Source: Phylloscopus collybita (taxonomy: Eukaryota; Chordata; Aves; Passeriformes; Phylloscopidae). From it: a stretch of 64,000 bases of DNA. Of the stretch, positions 47,251 through 63,599 are shown piece after piece (position 1 is the stretch's first letter; each line of letters starts with the position of its first letter). The notes under the pieces were generated by a model. That model had not been told where the DNA came from and searched no databases. It worked only from the letters and a program-made list of their open reading frames with translations. Position numbers and translations under genes: made by a program. The stretch covers positions 12,696,501 to 12,760,500 of the forward strand of contig JAJNNQ010000019.1 of assembly GCA_027886175.1 (NCBI GenBank). Reading direction: 5' to 3'.

Positions 47251-50133
47251 AGGATGATCTTTGCAAATACATTTCCCCATTGCTCTTATTCATGCATGCA
47301 TTCCCACTGCGACAGCAAATATGGAAATAAATCAGGTGTTAAGATGGAAGAGGAAATTTATCCACTCCAGAAACTATGTGTGTATATATATGCATATGAG
47401 AAAAAGACAGGGTTTTTTCCCCCCCGCCACCAAAAAATTCCCCACTCCTGAGAGAGAAGAGCTGGCACTGAGCTGCATGGAGCCAGGGAGCCCACTGTGC
47501 CCAGCACATCCTCCCTGCTGCAGGACAGGCTTTGAAGAAGGAGTTCATATTAAGAAATCAATAGGTACGAAGAGCACATTTGAAGTTTTGTGACAAAAAA
47601 ACAAAGGGATGGATCACCCTGCCAGGCCCTGGGCTCCTACTGGGACCAGAGCATTCAGAAATTTCCTGGTGCTGCAGGAGGTCACTGCACCAAAGTTTTT
47701 AAAGCACCTCCAACCTCAAAGAGCCAAGTCCTGCCACCTGAACAGAGCAGCAGAGTAATCCACGAGGTCTCAGTTAGATTCCTTTGCACAGATAAAAACC
47801 ACAGGGTCTTCAGGACAGACTTGGAGGACTATAACAAACCAATTCTGTCTCCTAAAATTCTTAACCCTTGCTGAGAGGGAGATTTTCAGGAAGAGCCCAA
47901 GGGACTTACTGACGTGGACAGGCTGACCTTGGGGCAGCAGGTCCAGCACATCCCATGTGTGCACCCAAGTCACAGCTGGCCAAGCCCATGGCTACGGGGG
48001 AGCACTAACAGTCAAATGCCAAAAGTAGCAATCTTGTCTTCAGTTCCCCCCATCCCCAGGACATTCCACACAAGTTTTTTAGTCTCTCTAGAAAAATCTC
48101 AGTTTTTACTCTGCATCAGGAGAACTATTTCTCTTCAGGAATGGGATCATCTCCCTGCTTAGAAATTACAGAGCATTCAGCACAATGAGCCTGCTTTGCA
48201 ATAGAAGCCTCTACCTACATCACCAATGACATTAAATAGTAATAATCAAGCATAAGATCACAGTTAACTAAAGCCCCAAACACTAGCTGTGGATTCAAAA
48301 GGCATCACTGAGAGAAGCAAGTAACTATTAGAGTAGTGTGAAATGTTTGCAGTGAAACCCAAAACCACACAAGACTTGCCTGGTTTGGGATTTAATAACA
48401 AACTGAAAACTCAGAACAGGTTTGCTGAGAAACTCACAAACCTTCTGAGTGAAGCTCATACCAAATTAAGGGTTTGCATAACACTTCTGAGATCATACAA
48501 AAATCCTTATACTTGGAGGCAGAGAGAAGAGAAATCAAATAAACAATAAGCAGAAGCTGGTTTGACCCTGACCAAGTTCATTCAGCCCCAAGAGCAAAAC
48601 AAAAGAATTTATAAGCAGAAGTGATATGTGCCAACCCCAGCAGGCTGAAACCAAGAGATTTTTGCAAGAATCCTTGCAGAGTTACCCCCAGCTCTAGTGA
48701 TTTCATCACCAGAAAGAAGACTGACACCACATGCATGAAGAACACTCATAGAGGGGCAAGCATGCAAGCCTGAATCTCAGTGTGAGAAGCATCTACTGAT
48801 CAGAGTCTCCCATTTATCTCACAACAGCTCAAAATGCCTTTGGTTGCCCAAGTCATGTGGGAAATGTTCTGGGTAATGCTTCTCAGCTGCATCAATCACC
48901 AGCAAATCCTGGAGGATGTGTGTTTGGGTCCCTCCCCTCTCAGCAATGTGTGGGTTCACAGGCTCCCGGAGCTCGCATGAAGCACTTGAGGCCAACTTCT
49001 GTCTCTGAACACCCTGCTTAGAGGCCCAGGGGGTTTAGGCAGCACAGCCTGAAAAGACAGCCTGGGAGACATCTCTGTGTAGTGCTGGGGGTAGCTCTGT
49101 CACCCAGCTTCTGCTCCTCTGACTCCTCCCTGATGGATCAATAACGCCCATCTAGCACTAGAAAGGGGCACAGCAATGGGGGGTGGGGGGGCTTTCCAGC
49201 ACAAAATTCCAGAGAGCAGCCAAATATTCACACCCAGGGACATTTGGCACCTCGGATGTCTATCAGAGTGCTCCATGCCTGCCCTCCTGCTCCTTCTGTG
49301 TGGAAAACCCACCCAAGGATCCAGCAGTGATGGAACCCCCAGGCTCCCACTGCCCCATCCCAGGTTAGAGCACTGGCAGACACAGCTTTCCCTGACTCCA
49401 CACAGCCAGGTTCTGGTACTGACATGGGCAGGGGGACAAGGATAGGACAGGGCAGGGCACTCCTGCCAAGGGGCCACTGCCAGAGCACCTGGCATCTCCT
49501 GCCACTTTTATCTGTGACACCAGTGCTGTGATGAGCCCACATCCCTGTAGGCTGGAGGGGATCAGCTGCAGTACTGGCCCCTTCCCCTGCAGCAAAGCAT
49601 CCCTCAGCAGCTCCCTCTCAGCAAAACCCAACTTGTCCCCTTGCCAGAACCTCTCCTGCAGGGCAATTTCTGCCTGCATCTCCTTCCCCCTCTCTCCAGA
49701 TATGGAAAGCTACTGCAAAATGCATTATTTGCCACATCTACCTAAGCAGTGTGTTTGTGGGGAGGATGCAGGGAGTGTGATACAGTCCTCCCAGTTACTT
49801 TTCCACCTGCCTGGTATCTAGGATGAAAAGATGATCAGGCCTGTAAAATACAATCCACTACATGATGACTTGTAAAGCAGTAAAACAGAGGTAATGAGTT
49901 TTTCATGTCATTGCACAGTGAAATCCTACCCACAAACATAAAACTTTTCAGATTACAGGCTGAAAGATTTCAAATCCATCTGTAGGTGAGTTAGCTGGGT
50001 GTGCTGGGACAGGTTACAGAGAGCCCAGATGAGCATCCTGCACATGTTGGAAGCACAGAGGCTTTTCAGACACTGGTAGGAGGTCATGCATTAAGATGTA
50101 CTTTGGTGTCATCTGATATCAAGGCATAGGAAA
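47251..50133. other. intronic sequence, nothing recognised
   Basis: Mixed, GC-richer at 47440-48000 and 48890-49800. Overlapping chance frames on both strands near 49100-49680 have no recognisable domain. A G-rich run lies at 49178-49191. Confidence 0.5.
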
Positions 50134-50173
50134 TATTACAACCTCCAATCCATGAGGATTGGAGGTTGTAATA
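50134..50173. repeat. perfect 18-bp palindromic hairpin with 4-nt loop
   Basis: The arms 50134-50151 (TATTACAACCTCCAATCC) and 50156-50173 (its exact reverse complement) flank the loop ATGA. There are no mismatches and the arms are not low in complexity, so chance is very unlikely. Too short for a typical microRNA precursor. A template-switch mutation or fold-back element is more likely. Confidence 0.93.
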
Positions 50174-50799
50174 CAACCCTGCCCCATGGACAAGAGCTGT
50201 GATGGCACTGGAAAGGCACAAACCTCCTCATTGCTCCCAAACTGTATCCAAAATGCCACATGAAGGCCTTCAGTGTATTGCCAGAAGAAGCCTTGGCCAT
50301 CCCCTGCTCCCAAAGGTCACACAGTCCCTCCCAGGGGAGCTCCAGCACGAAGCCCCTTGACTGCTACCTCACCTAAAGATTATCAATCCAAAAGATAGCC
50401 AGTGGCCAGATGCTCACTACAGGTCCTGCCTCTGAATATAGCAAAGCCAATCCCAGGTCACTGGCATCAGCTTGCCCAAGTACTCTGTGGGATGATCCAA
50501 CAACTGCCTGTTTTCAGCCCTTTTTCCATGCAATGTCTCAAGCAGGATTTATATGATATATATGGTATATATATTTTCTGTCACTATATTTGGATTGCAG
50601 TGGTTATTCCTATTTTATCAGTCAGTAGGACTCCTATTGACTGGATGCAGCCATAAAAGGTAAAGAAGCCCCAGCAGGCACTGGTAACACCGTTAAATAT
50701 TGGTCCTGACAATGGTAAATTGGGTTTAAAAGTTTGGAACAGAGTGCCAAGAGAGGAGCCTTTTTCCTGAACCAAGGAATAACATAAAGCCCCACTTTC
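50174..50799. other. intronic sequence with TA-rich simple stretch
   Basis: Unremarkable, with a degenerate (TA) stretch at 50550-50576. No exon recognised. Confidence 0.5.
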
Positions 50800-51640
50800 T
50801 CCCCTATGTGACTTTTGTCATTATCATCTTTTCTGATTCTTACAAAGCAAACCTAATTAGGAAGCTCTCTCATTAGTCTTCCAGAAAAATTAGCACAGCT
50901 TATGCTAATTACTCCTGTAAAATTTAATAAACTCGTTGAAATGGGAATAGTCTAATGAGGTTTTATTTATTGAACTAAGATAACTGTAAGGAAAAAGGTT
51001 AGGACACCAGGATATCCAGAGTGGTAATAAAACTACAATTTATTCAATTTCTTCACAGGAATTTTATTGCAAACCTTTTAAATTCAAATATGAGTTACAA
51101 TTTGAAAGTTAAATCAATCTAGAATTTAATTTAATAACAGGAAGTGCTCTGTGTTTTCTTTAAGTGTGATTACAATACAGCTCTGCCACTGCACTCGTAG
51201 GAGGAATTGTGCATTTGTATTGTGACAATAATACCCCTTTTAAAATGAGTTCCTGTTCATCAGATCTTCATCTCAACACATGTAACTGGATTAGCAATAA
51301 AATATACAGGCTATGCTAAGAAGATGATACAGACACACACAGATTTCCAAGAAACTTCCTTGGGATGACTGCTCTGTAATCATAATAGAATTATTTTGTT
51401 CTCCAGAGAAAATTTAAATCACTATTTTATATGAGAATAAATTTCTTTAGGTCCCTTTCACTCCTGTATCTGCTGATACTATAAAAGAGCAAAGTATAAA
51501 ACAATTTTATAAAGAATAAAGTCATATCCTGTTTCAAACACAGCTACAGACTTTCTTTCTTAAAACCCACATTTTCATTAAAGGGAAATATACAATTGGA
51601 TTTCACATATATCCAGGGTTTGAAGAAGAATACAACACAT
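50800..51640. promoter_or_regulatory. candidate conserved noncoding elements
   Basis: AT-rich, repeat-free, with clustered motifs such as CCTAATTAGG near 50851, ATGCTAATTACTC near 50902 and GTCTAATGAGG near 50950. Inferred regulatory potential only. Confidence 0.4.
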
Positions 51641-54620
<2,980 letters not shown>

Positions 54621-55431
54621 CAGGGAGAGCTGCCTATTTGTAGCCTCTTTTCCACAGGGTTTAACAGTTGTCCCACAGACGCTGGCACACAAAATAAGGC
54701 AGATTTTTCCCTGCTGAGCCTGGTTTTTACATTTGCTTAACGCTTGTGTTACACATCCACAAGATATTCCTGCTTCCACACAATTCCCAGCTACTGGCAA
54801 ACCTCCCCCCAAACTCCGAAAGCACAATTATTCTCCCTCTAAGAAACACTGGTGTTAATGGGGGACCTAAAATGCAAGCAGCAGCAGCAGCTTTTTATGC
54901 TCAAGCACTCCCGTTTCTTCAAGTTTTCTGAGCATGTTAATGATCACTAATGCCACGGAGAGCTCTGCTCTGGCGGCTGGTGCCCTGCATCAGGTCAGAT
55001 ACAAAGCAGGCATGTGAAATATAAGCTCTGTCTCCCAAAGCACTGCTCCATGGCTGACCTCGAGGCTGGGATTCTTTTTGAGCTAAGGTGGCTCATTGTT
55101 TCCTAATGAGAAGTTAAATTGTTGGGTTTTGATGATTCCTTGTCAAGGGTTGTTTTCCTTAAGGAGGCGTAAATATATTGCAGGTGAGTTTGTAGGTGAG
55201 GTACACTTTCCCGCTCCAGGTGGGAACCCCTCCTGGTGCCTCTGGAGCTGCCCTGCTCTTCCCTTAACCAGCCCATTTAAACCCACAACACCAAATCACA
55301 GCCACAAAGGTCAGCAAAGCCTTTAGATTTCACCCACCCACTCACCCCAGGGAGGAAACCCCCATCTAACAAGGAAAGATCCTGTTGATGTCCCTTAGCA
55401 GAGAATCCCCCACTGAAGTCAAGGCTTCAAG
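54621..55431. other. intron 5 sequence, nothing recognised
   Basis: Mixed sequence with no repeat or exon recognised. Confidence 0.5.
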
Positions 55432-55460
55432 AAAAAATAAATAAATAAATAAATAAATAA
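55432..55460 (+). repeat. (AAAT) microsatellite
   Basis: A6 followed by about six ATAA units, uninterrupted. Confidence 0.93.
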
Positions 55461-58090
55461 GTTCCTGACTTTCCCAAGTACTTCTTGGTCCCCAAGGACC
55501 TGCTGGACAAAGCCTGGGCAGCTGCAGGGGTGCAGGGACCCCATCCCATGATGGCACCAAGTGTCAGGCAGTGAGGACCACCCCAGCTGCTCTCCCTGGC
55601 CAGACCTGAGCACATCTCCCTGTTCAGTAAACTTTCTGGTCAACCTCAACTACACACAACCAAATCTTTGGAAACCACTGAGTTTGTTCCCAGTGGCATC
55701 CTGGGGACCTGTATCTCGCCTGTGTTTCAGCAGCTGTCAGGAGGGACCACTGCTCACTCTCCCTCTCAGATGAACTATTTTCCTTTCCCGAGAAGGTGGA
55801 AGAACATCAGGGCAGGAAGAAGCCCTCAGAAGTGCCACGCTATATAAATAGCCTTGTTGGGAGTATGACAAAGGTTCTCTTGTGTTGCTGAACAATAGAG
55901 TGAATAATATACAGTTACCCACCAAGATTAGCAATAAAGCAACGAACCACACTAAAGATAACAAAAAAGGGGCCTTTTACAAAAACAGCCTGTTTAAACA
56001 TGGCTTAAAAAAAATAATAATTTTGTTTTCAAAGAGAGGAAAATACATAATTCTTTTCACCGCAAAAAGCTTCAAGGCAACTATTCAGGGCTGAAACTTT
56101 TCACAGTTAACACATGTGCGGTATCTTCATTTCGGTGGAAGTTACATTGTTTGGGATTGCCAAAAAAAACTGCTTAATTTTACAGCACAATACCACAATT
56201 GATCCACCAGAAAATGCCAGAGCCTTGGCACCCTGAAAGTATTAAAATTTAGGAAGGAATAAAATATGCTGTAGGTAAATAGTCATGGGGACGTTCGGGG
56301 GCTTTTTTGCCTATAAAAGGACTTGTCATTGGAGTGCAGCTAGAATGTGTGGGGTGAGAAAACTTACCCACAAACAAGGCAATAAAAACTGCTAATCATT
56401 TTTAAATGATTAAAATGTAATTAGAAACAGAGTTGGCACAAGTTAAGACAATGCAGTTCTTGTGACTGAAGCGAATCAGGGCTAGTCCTGACATTCTCCC
56501 AGCAGACTGGAGGGACAGAAATTGCCACACTTACTCAGGCAAGCAAAGGTTCCCAGGCTCCCAGCACGAGATGGGCAAATACCACCATCCACACACCACC
56601 AGGCTCAGAGGCTGGCACCTTCCCAGGGCATTAACCCAGAGGGAGAGGCAGCCACAGGGGGGGCCTGGGGACAGGGACACCTCAGTCTCACCTCCTGCCA
56701 CGAGTGGGATGGAGTCAGGCACTGACCAGTGGGGACAACCCAGCTGTGAGAGCAAGGGAAATACTTCACTGCTCCTCAGGTGGCCCCTTAATTGGGGTAC
56801 CTTCCCTAAAGTGCACCCCAATAATCCCAAGTGATAGTAGGAGACCTCCGTCCTTGACCACAATCTGAGGGTGATGTGGAGGGTCTCTGGCATGAAAGGA
56901 GGCCCTGAATGTTCCTTCATGATCTAGAGAATTACATTTTAAAATTTAGTTTGCCTTTTGTGTTTCCCCCCCCACCCCTTAACAGCAGAATTGGAGGCCT
57001 CTTCACTCCAGTCTTGCTATGCAAAGAATTAAAACATCACGCAGATCTTGAGTTTCAGACCTGGTTAAAAGTGCTTTTAATTCAATTTCCCTCAAAAGCT
57101 TTGGCTTTTAGTGCCTACTTAGCACTTGGAAATAAGTTCCTAAATATTCAGCACCCTTTCTCCTTTCCCTGAAAGAATTTTTAAATTCCCAGGAGCTTCT
57201 CCAAACCACTCAGAAACCCTCCAGCTCCCAGCAAGGCTCTGTGCAAGAGCAGGGAATGTGCCAGCTCCTTGCAGCCAGGAGGACAAGCCCTTGTCTTTGC
57301 TGTTCTTCCATGACACCTCTCCCCAGGTGGGGCCAGGAGCCACGGCTCAGACACAATGCCACGTTGGCCCACAGGAAAGGCCTACAAAACCAGATTTTTT
57401 TGTGAGGTTCGCTTGTTTTTAAAACAAGTAGTCCTTGGTAGTAATGCAACCTCCCAGCATTTCCAGCTCCTGCACCCCATCTCTGAGCACCCCGCTGTTG
57501 TTTTCATCCTCATGCTCATTCCCAAGCCCCTCACCATCCCTATCCTGCTCCTCCCCAGGCCACCACCACCCCCAGCTTTTACTGTTGCCTTTCTCCTCAC
57601 TCCAACCCTCTGGGGACCTGCTGCTCTGCTGTCTTCTTGCTCCCCGTCCTCCTCTTCCCTTCCGTGTGCCTGAGGCTCTCCACCCGCGCTGCCCGGGCCC
57701 ACAGGGTGAGGCCTCCTCAGCCCCATGTCTGGCACCCCAGGCCGTCCCTCACCGTCCTCACCCTGGCGTGGTGGCCAGAGCGTCCCCCGTGCAGGAGCCC
57801 TGCTTTGTGTATCCCGGGGACAATGAACAATGAGGAATTAGGGGCCCGTGGCCAGCGCCAAGGAGACTTTGGCTGCCAGGCCCCAACAAGTCGCCAGCGA
57901 GGCCGGGTGGGAGATTTTGCACAAGGTCCCAGCGAGGTGGGATCCCTCCCACCAGTGATGCCATCAGGACAACCCCAAACAGGCTCCTCGCCCTGGAGCT
58001 TGGAGGTGTGGGACCCCCTTCCCAAAACAGCTGTAAGGTCTTATTTCGCACAGACAAAACCCGTATTTTACTCCAACCTCATTCTCAGAA
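55461..58090. other. intron 5 sequence, partly conserved-looking
   Basis: The part at 56090-56440 is AT-rich and repeat-free with retained CpG (ATTTCGGTGG near 56130, GGGGACGTTCGGGGG near 56287). The part at 56500-57830 is GC-rich, CpG-poor and C-skewed, with low-complexity chance frames. Confidence 0.42.
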
Positions 58091-59500
58091 ATCACTGAAC
58101 CATTTTAGCTGAAACTTTCCAAAGAAAGTCAGCCTGAGGCTGACACCCTGCAAAGGATATTTCAGCCAGAACAGTTTAAGTTTGGCAAAGCTGTAAGCCA
58201 CTGAAGGTTTCATAATGGAAATTGTTGAGGCAATATTAACTATAGATGTCCCTCCCCATGCTGCCTACAATACTAATAAATTCCACTGAGGTTGTGAATT
58301 CTCCCCAGCTATTAACATTTTCACCAACAGTGTAGATTTTTATATCTGACAAAACACAATGAAATCCTTTGAAATAAACAGCTACCTGAAACAAACCTCA
58401 GCTTCGCTCTCCTACCACAGCCGGGACTCTCTTATACATTTGAATTCTTTGTCTCCTCTGCGCCGTGGCTGTAGTACACTATAAATACCTAGCTTTGTCA
58501 CATAAATGCAAAGTTTTATTGTGCAGTTAGCCTTGATAGAAAGCACTGCTGAAAGTTGTTTAGAAATTAAATATCTAAAACAAGCTATTTTAAAATACAG
58601 AGCCCTCACTATTTCATGTCTGAAATGAAGAAATTTCATCTTAGGGAGAGCAAGCTGTCTTTCACACCATATGGCTAATGGTAGTGCATAGCAATTAGCT
58701 GGGCTGATTAATGGGGAACAGACTCTAATTTTATGCTTATAATTGAGGCTGCATTTGCACCCCTGGTGCAAATTCAGCACATCCCAACTTCCACTTACAA
58801 CAGGCAAGAAATCAAGAGAAACAGAATGGTGTGGAGAGAGAATTTTTTTCCCCTTCTAGACCCCTAAAGAGCATCAGATTTGCAATTTAAAAGCGTGTTA
58901 GCAGCACAATAGATGACAGATTTGTGCAATAGGGTCAAGCGGCCTGGTAAACAAACAGCACCCTCTTACACACGTATGGGCAGCAAAGGAAATGGGGAAT
59001 ATCTAATATGAGCTGTAAGAAATTTGAATATGTCTCCCCTCACCCCATCAGGAACACAACATTTGTGCCTACTACAGTCAGTTTGGGTTTTTTCTACCCC
59101 TCCACCTTATGGCCATGAAACACAAAGTGAGGACTAGCAGTAAATAAATCGGAGGAGAAGAATAAAGCTTCTGAGCCAGTGAATTTTAAGAACAAAGAAA
59201 GTGCAAAGTGCTTTAATAAAGGGAATAACTGTGCATCTTTCCACATTCCCAGTACAGAAATAATTTTGTCTCAGTCAAAGTATATTGAATGGCTATAAAT
59301 CTGTGATGTGGGCATTTGGTCTTCTGGTTAAAACTCAGCCCACTATATAAAGTTTTAATTTACTTCTTACACTTTATGTTTCTGAAGTATCTGTAAAGAA
59401 ATTAATTCATTAAAGTAGTTGATTCTGGCTCAGTGAGTTATTCCTACCACCAAACCTTGCCGGTTAAGGATCAGGAGGACGCATCACCCAGGACTAATGG
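58091..59500. promoter_or_regulatory. AT-rich intron 5 block (candidate conserved elements)
   Basis: Largely repeat-free AT-rich sequence including GGCTGATTAATGGGG near 58701 and GCAATTAGCTGGG near 58690. Composition resembles the other candidate regulatory blocks. Confidence 0.35.
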
Positions 59501-59600
59501 CAGATTCAGACCCTTTCACTGCAGGCACTTGAGCATGTGCTTAATTTTACTCATGTGCCCAGTCCCACTGTTTTACTGGTCTGTTACAGGAGAAAAGTAA
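59500..59600. repeat. possible remnant of an old sauropsid interspersed repeat
   Basis: The phrase AGCATGTGCTTAATTTTACTC near 59532-59552 (given here in overlapping parts), followed by CATGTGCCCAGTCCCACTG, resembles a repeat with alternating CATGTGCTTAA phrases that I recall from turtle, crocodile and bird genomes. The limits and family name are uncertain. Confidence 0.35.
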
Positions 59601-61162
59601 AAGGCACTTGAGTCTTATCAGGTCAGGGGCCTCCTTTAATATTTCCATGAATTGTTCCTAGCTAGGTATCCAGTGTGAAAGTCATGCTAATTGGGCCAAT
59701 GAATTTTAGGACAATTACAAGTTGTCAACATGACTGGGATTCCATTTGGAAAGGCAGAAGTGGCCTGGAGTCCTCAGCAAAGCAATGAGGCTCCCAATGG
59801 CAGCAGAGGCTCAGGCAGCTCTTGGAGCTGCTGATTGTTCTGGAGCTGCAAACCAATGTCTTTGGCTTCCTGGAAGAAACCAAACCCACTGAAGGAAGCA
59901 GCCTAGAAAAGCACAACATGAAAACTAAAATCCCCCAAAATCCTGCTGCAAGGAAGAATTTGAGGGGAGGGCTGTTCAGGGTTTCACCCAAGCTGGCAGA
60001 ACAAGGAGAGAAAACCCTTCTCTGTCTTCATCACGGGATGCTACCCCCCAGCAGAGTTTTAGCAAGAGGAGCTGTCAGTGGAGGACAAAACATGCAGATC
60101 CCAAGAATTTAAAAAAAAAAAATATTTAAAAAAAAAAAAAAATCAACCAACAGAGAAGTTTCCATCTGAGTATTTTGTCAAAGACTCTCCCCTGCCAGGA
60201 AACCCTCATCCAAGTTTATTCTTTTAGAAGTGGGTACTAGTTTTTACCCTCAAGTTACTCCTTTTTAGTAAATGTGTTTTGTAAAAGTTACAACGCATGC
60301 AATGGCATTTTTACAGTCTTAAAACAACTGATTGTAACAATGAGCTTATGCAAGAATGCCTCGTCTTCCACCAGGGAATTATTTTCTGCCATCGAATAAC
60401 ATGTAACAAATGATTTTTTCAGACATGCAAAAAACACCCACTAACTTTAATGAGACTGGGAGGTCAAGCACTCTGAGGTGGCAAAGAGGTCTGTGGTAAA
60501 AAGGAAGTAGAGAAGGCTTCACCTACTTCAACGAGCCAGAAGAGAGAAGGAAGCAGCTGCAGAAGTTTGGGGGAGAAGACACTTGACTGAATTAAAGTCA
60601 CCAACCCCAGACAGGGGTGGAGAGAGCACTGGGCAGAGCTAAATCTGCATGGGGAACTTTAAAGAAAATCAAGAAGACAACATTTTTTGCACAGAGAAGC
60701 TTCAGATGCTCTGCTCTGGCTGAGTGTGGACCCCACGTGAGCAGCAGCCAGGACAAAAGAACCTCCTGACCTCACTCCTTAATGCACATTCCGAAAAAAA
60801 AAAAATAAATACTATTTTGTCATTTTGCCGAGGAGTTTTTGTTGGGAATTGGGGGCAGAGACGTTTATTGCTACAAGACTATAATAGATTGTTAATTTCG
60901 GTGAGGAGACCTTTTGTGGGCTACAGTGTCTAAATGAAAACCAGCAGCGTTCTGTTAAGAATAACTCTTTATAAATAATTGAAAACTAGTGTGACGACTG
61001 AGACCTTGCTGCTAATTACACACACCGAACTGTGTTATTTTGGGATTGTTTAATGCAAGAAAGATAAATTTAAGTCTGAAAATAGCTGTAGGTTCAACCT
61101 AGATTTTGGGAGACAGATTCATCTTCTCATCACTAATTAACTGGAAGAGGGGTATTTCTTAC
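59601..61162. other. intron 5 sequence near exon 5
   Basis: GC-richer at 59740-60100, followed by A-rich double runs at 60108-60142 and A12 at 60794-60805. The parts at 60230-60440 and 60820-61140 are AT-rich and repeat-free. No exon besides exon 5. Confidence 0.45.
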
Positions 61163-61236
61163 CTGCACATTATTTCATGTGTGAGCAGAACTCGGCACAT
61201 TTCTGGGTTCTTGTCTTGGCCTTCATATACTATCGC
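61163..61236 (-). CDS. EBF1: EBF-family transcription factor, internal exon 5 (first half of zinc knuckle)
   Basis: This is a 74-nt internal exon of an Early B-cell Factor (COE) transcription factor. Read on the minus strand it opens in frame with AIVYEGQDKNPEM, continues CRVLLTHEIMC, and ends with two bases (AG) of a codon completed by the next exon. It is bounded by a good acceptor (pyrimidine-rich, ending tttctag, 61237 upward) and a strong donor (CAG then gtaagaa, 61162 downward). In EBF1 numbering from memory this is about residues 138-162 of the DNA-binding domain. It carries the first two zinc ligands of the COE zinc knuckle, His157 and Cys161. EBF proteins are nuclear dimeric regulators of B-cell, neuronal and adipocyte genes that bind TCCCNNGGGA. 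The family assignment is very secure. The paralogue is less so: EBF1 and EBF3 are, as I recall, nearly or fully identical here, while EBF2 and EBF4 differ (HEVMC instead of HEIMC). I prefer EBF1 because of the long intron that follows exon 6. Confidence 0.93.
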
Positions 61237-61538
61237 CTAGAAATAAAACACATTTTTAGTTGTACATAAAGTTGAGTTTGGAGAAAATAAAAAAAACTTC
61301 ATGGTAAGCAAAGGCTCAGTGAGTTACAAACCATAGACTAAAGAGACCTGGCATCTCCACCAAACCTGCTCCAAGACCTGCAGTTGTAAACCAACACAAG
61401 TTGAGTACAGCTAAATTCCCTCCTCTCTGTTGCACATCTCTCCAGTGGTGTGTAGGATGGGTTTTTTTAGTAGTCAAGACAACCACAATTTTCTTTTCAA
61501 TTCAGAATAAAATATAAACCTAATAGCATTAAAAGGAA

Positions 61539-61550
61539 GGGGGGGGGGGG
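61539..61550 (+). repeat. G12 homopolymer
   Basis: 12 uninterrupted G followed by CGCAGGCGGGG. Quadruplex-prone and close to a long A tract. Confidence 0.9.
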
Positions 61551-61613
61551 CGCAGGCGGGGAAGAAAGAAAAAATAAAACAGCAAAGCTTAGGATACTTT
61601 GGGTCCTATTCAT

Positions 61614-61658
61614 AAAAAAAAAAAAAAAAAAAAAAATAAAAAAAAAAAAAAAAAAAAA
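61614..61658 (+). repeat. 45-bp A tract with one T
   Basis: A23, T at 61637, then A21. Preceded by A/G-rich sequence and with no retrogene body recognised. Confidence 0.93.
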
Positions 61659-63599
61659 GACAGAAAAGAGAGAGCTCATGCATTTTTAATTACAAAAGCT
61701 GCACAGCCCAGGCATTTTCCTGGTAGCTCCTGAGAAAGCGCCTGGGCCTGATTCTTCCCTTGAACCTCCTGATCCAGCGCTTTCCAGAGAGCACCTCCGG
61801 AGTTACAGGGATATAAATAAGTGAGGAGAAGGCCCTACCAGAGCAGAGGAGACCAAAACAAACAGAGGATCAACTGGCTTGAGAAATTTGACTCTGAGAC
61901 AGCACAGGGAGAATCCTTTAAGCTAAAACTGTGGAAAGGCAGTGTGTTCACATTTCAAGAGGAGTCTACGTTTGCCCCCACCAGCAGCACCAGCAGCGAG
62001 GGATCGGCATTACACACGAACTGGGTTTGTGCTCACAGCCCCTGTGGGACAGGATTTCCATCTCAGCCCCACAGAGTCATGTTTTCCAGCTGCCCCTGCT
62101 CCCAGGCACCAGCCCCCCAGCAGCAAAACAAGAGCTGAGTTTCCTCTGCAACAGCAGCTTTTGCTGGCACTGAGGCTTCTAAAGCTCACTCCAGAGTTTG
62201 GATGGGAGCCCCAGCCTTGGAGGGATGACCACCCCTGCATCTGAGCATCAGTGCTACCCTTGAGCTTGGTGTGACCCTTTTCAGCCTCTAAACCAAGAAT
62301 TTAAACAAGAAATCAGGAGGAAAGACTCGGCAGGTAAAATGACATCTGAGATGGGCCTCCCTAGAGCTAACCATAAAATAGAGATTGAAATTTAAGAAGT
62401 GTGCTCTATGGATGAAACATATTTTAAGGAATGAGATCAATTTGAAATGGAAGCGTGAAAGATACTGACAGAAAAGTAAGTTACCATAATACAGAATGAG
62501 CTGCTTTTCCAGTCCTTACAAATACCCTTAACTCACAAAGGGTAAGAGCTGTGGTTCTTCCAGAAGGGTCACAAATCCCAAGGCACACAAATCTGAAGAA
62601 GCATGCACTGACTTCTACACAATTTAAATGGCAACATGCAATATTAATATTATGCATTAGAAAATTACTTAATAATTCCATAAATAATATCAGGAATGGG
62701 CCTGTGTTACCTTTGGTAGTTCTAATTTTTTAACTTCAGTTTTGCTATGGGCCTTCGCGTAAAACCTAAGAGCCCTTGGGCTGGGGTTTTATAGCTGATG
62801 AAACAGAGGCTGGCATTAATTGCCACTAATGGGCCCAGAGTCTCACCTGGCTTCTGCCCCCTCATTTCCACCAGCAAGACACAGCCACTGTGAACCCAGC
62901 ACTGGGATAAAGGGGATGCACAGAAAGTCCCCCCAACACAGACACCAGCAACCCCCTGACCCCAGCTGGGACCACCACCTTGAGCTACTTCCACATCAGT
63001 GCCCAAGAAAGATACAGATGGAATTGGAAAATGGAATTACAGGTATTACAGCAGAAGGTGGGACAAATTAAAAAGACCTCATTCCCAGCATTAAAAGGGA
63101 AGATGGGGAGAAGCTCTTTCCAGGCAAAGCCAGAGAACTGAAGTTACTGACTGACACCTGGTGGGGTCAGTCAGTGGGGACATTGCAAAGACTCCAGAAA
63201 ACCCCAGGTCAGGTTCCACCTGGCAGTGGAACAGGCCAGGCAAGGAGGAAGCTCATGGCACTTCTTGGACTTCATCAACAGTCAAAAAATAATCTCCCTC
63301 TGAGAATGCAGAGCAGGATGGGAAAGAGCAGATCTACTTCTGAGGCCTTTAGTGGGGACAAACACCTCCAGCCCCTTGTCACCTCCAGACAATCACAACA
63401 TGATGTGGGAGGAGAGGGCTGCTGGACTCAGCTCATTCTTCTCATACTTCCAAATAGTAAAATAAATTTACCCAGGATGGGTTAGCTTGTTGCCAGTGGA
63501 GCCAAGGATCTGCTAGAAAAGACAAGCCAGAACGCAAAATTTACTTTCTTTTTTCCCCTTGCCCTCTCTCCTCCTCTCCCCTTCCTGCTGCTGTGCTTA

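Noticed and set aside
57382..58098. Several overlapping frames of 100-150 codons on both strands
   Set aside because: C-rich, Pro/Ser-rich low-complexity translations in intron 5 with no domain and no splice support.
59740..60142. Possible retroposed sequence ending in A-rich runs
   Set aside because: No parental gene, no polyadenylation signal and no target-site duplication could be recognised.
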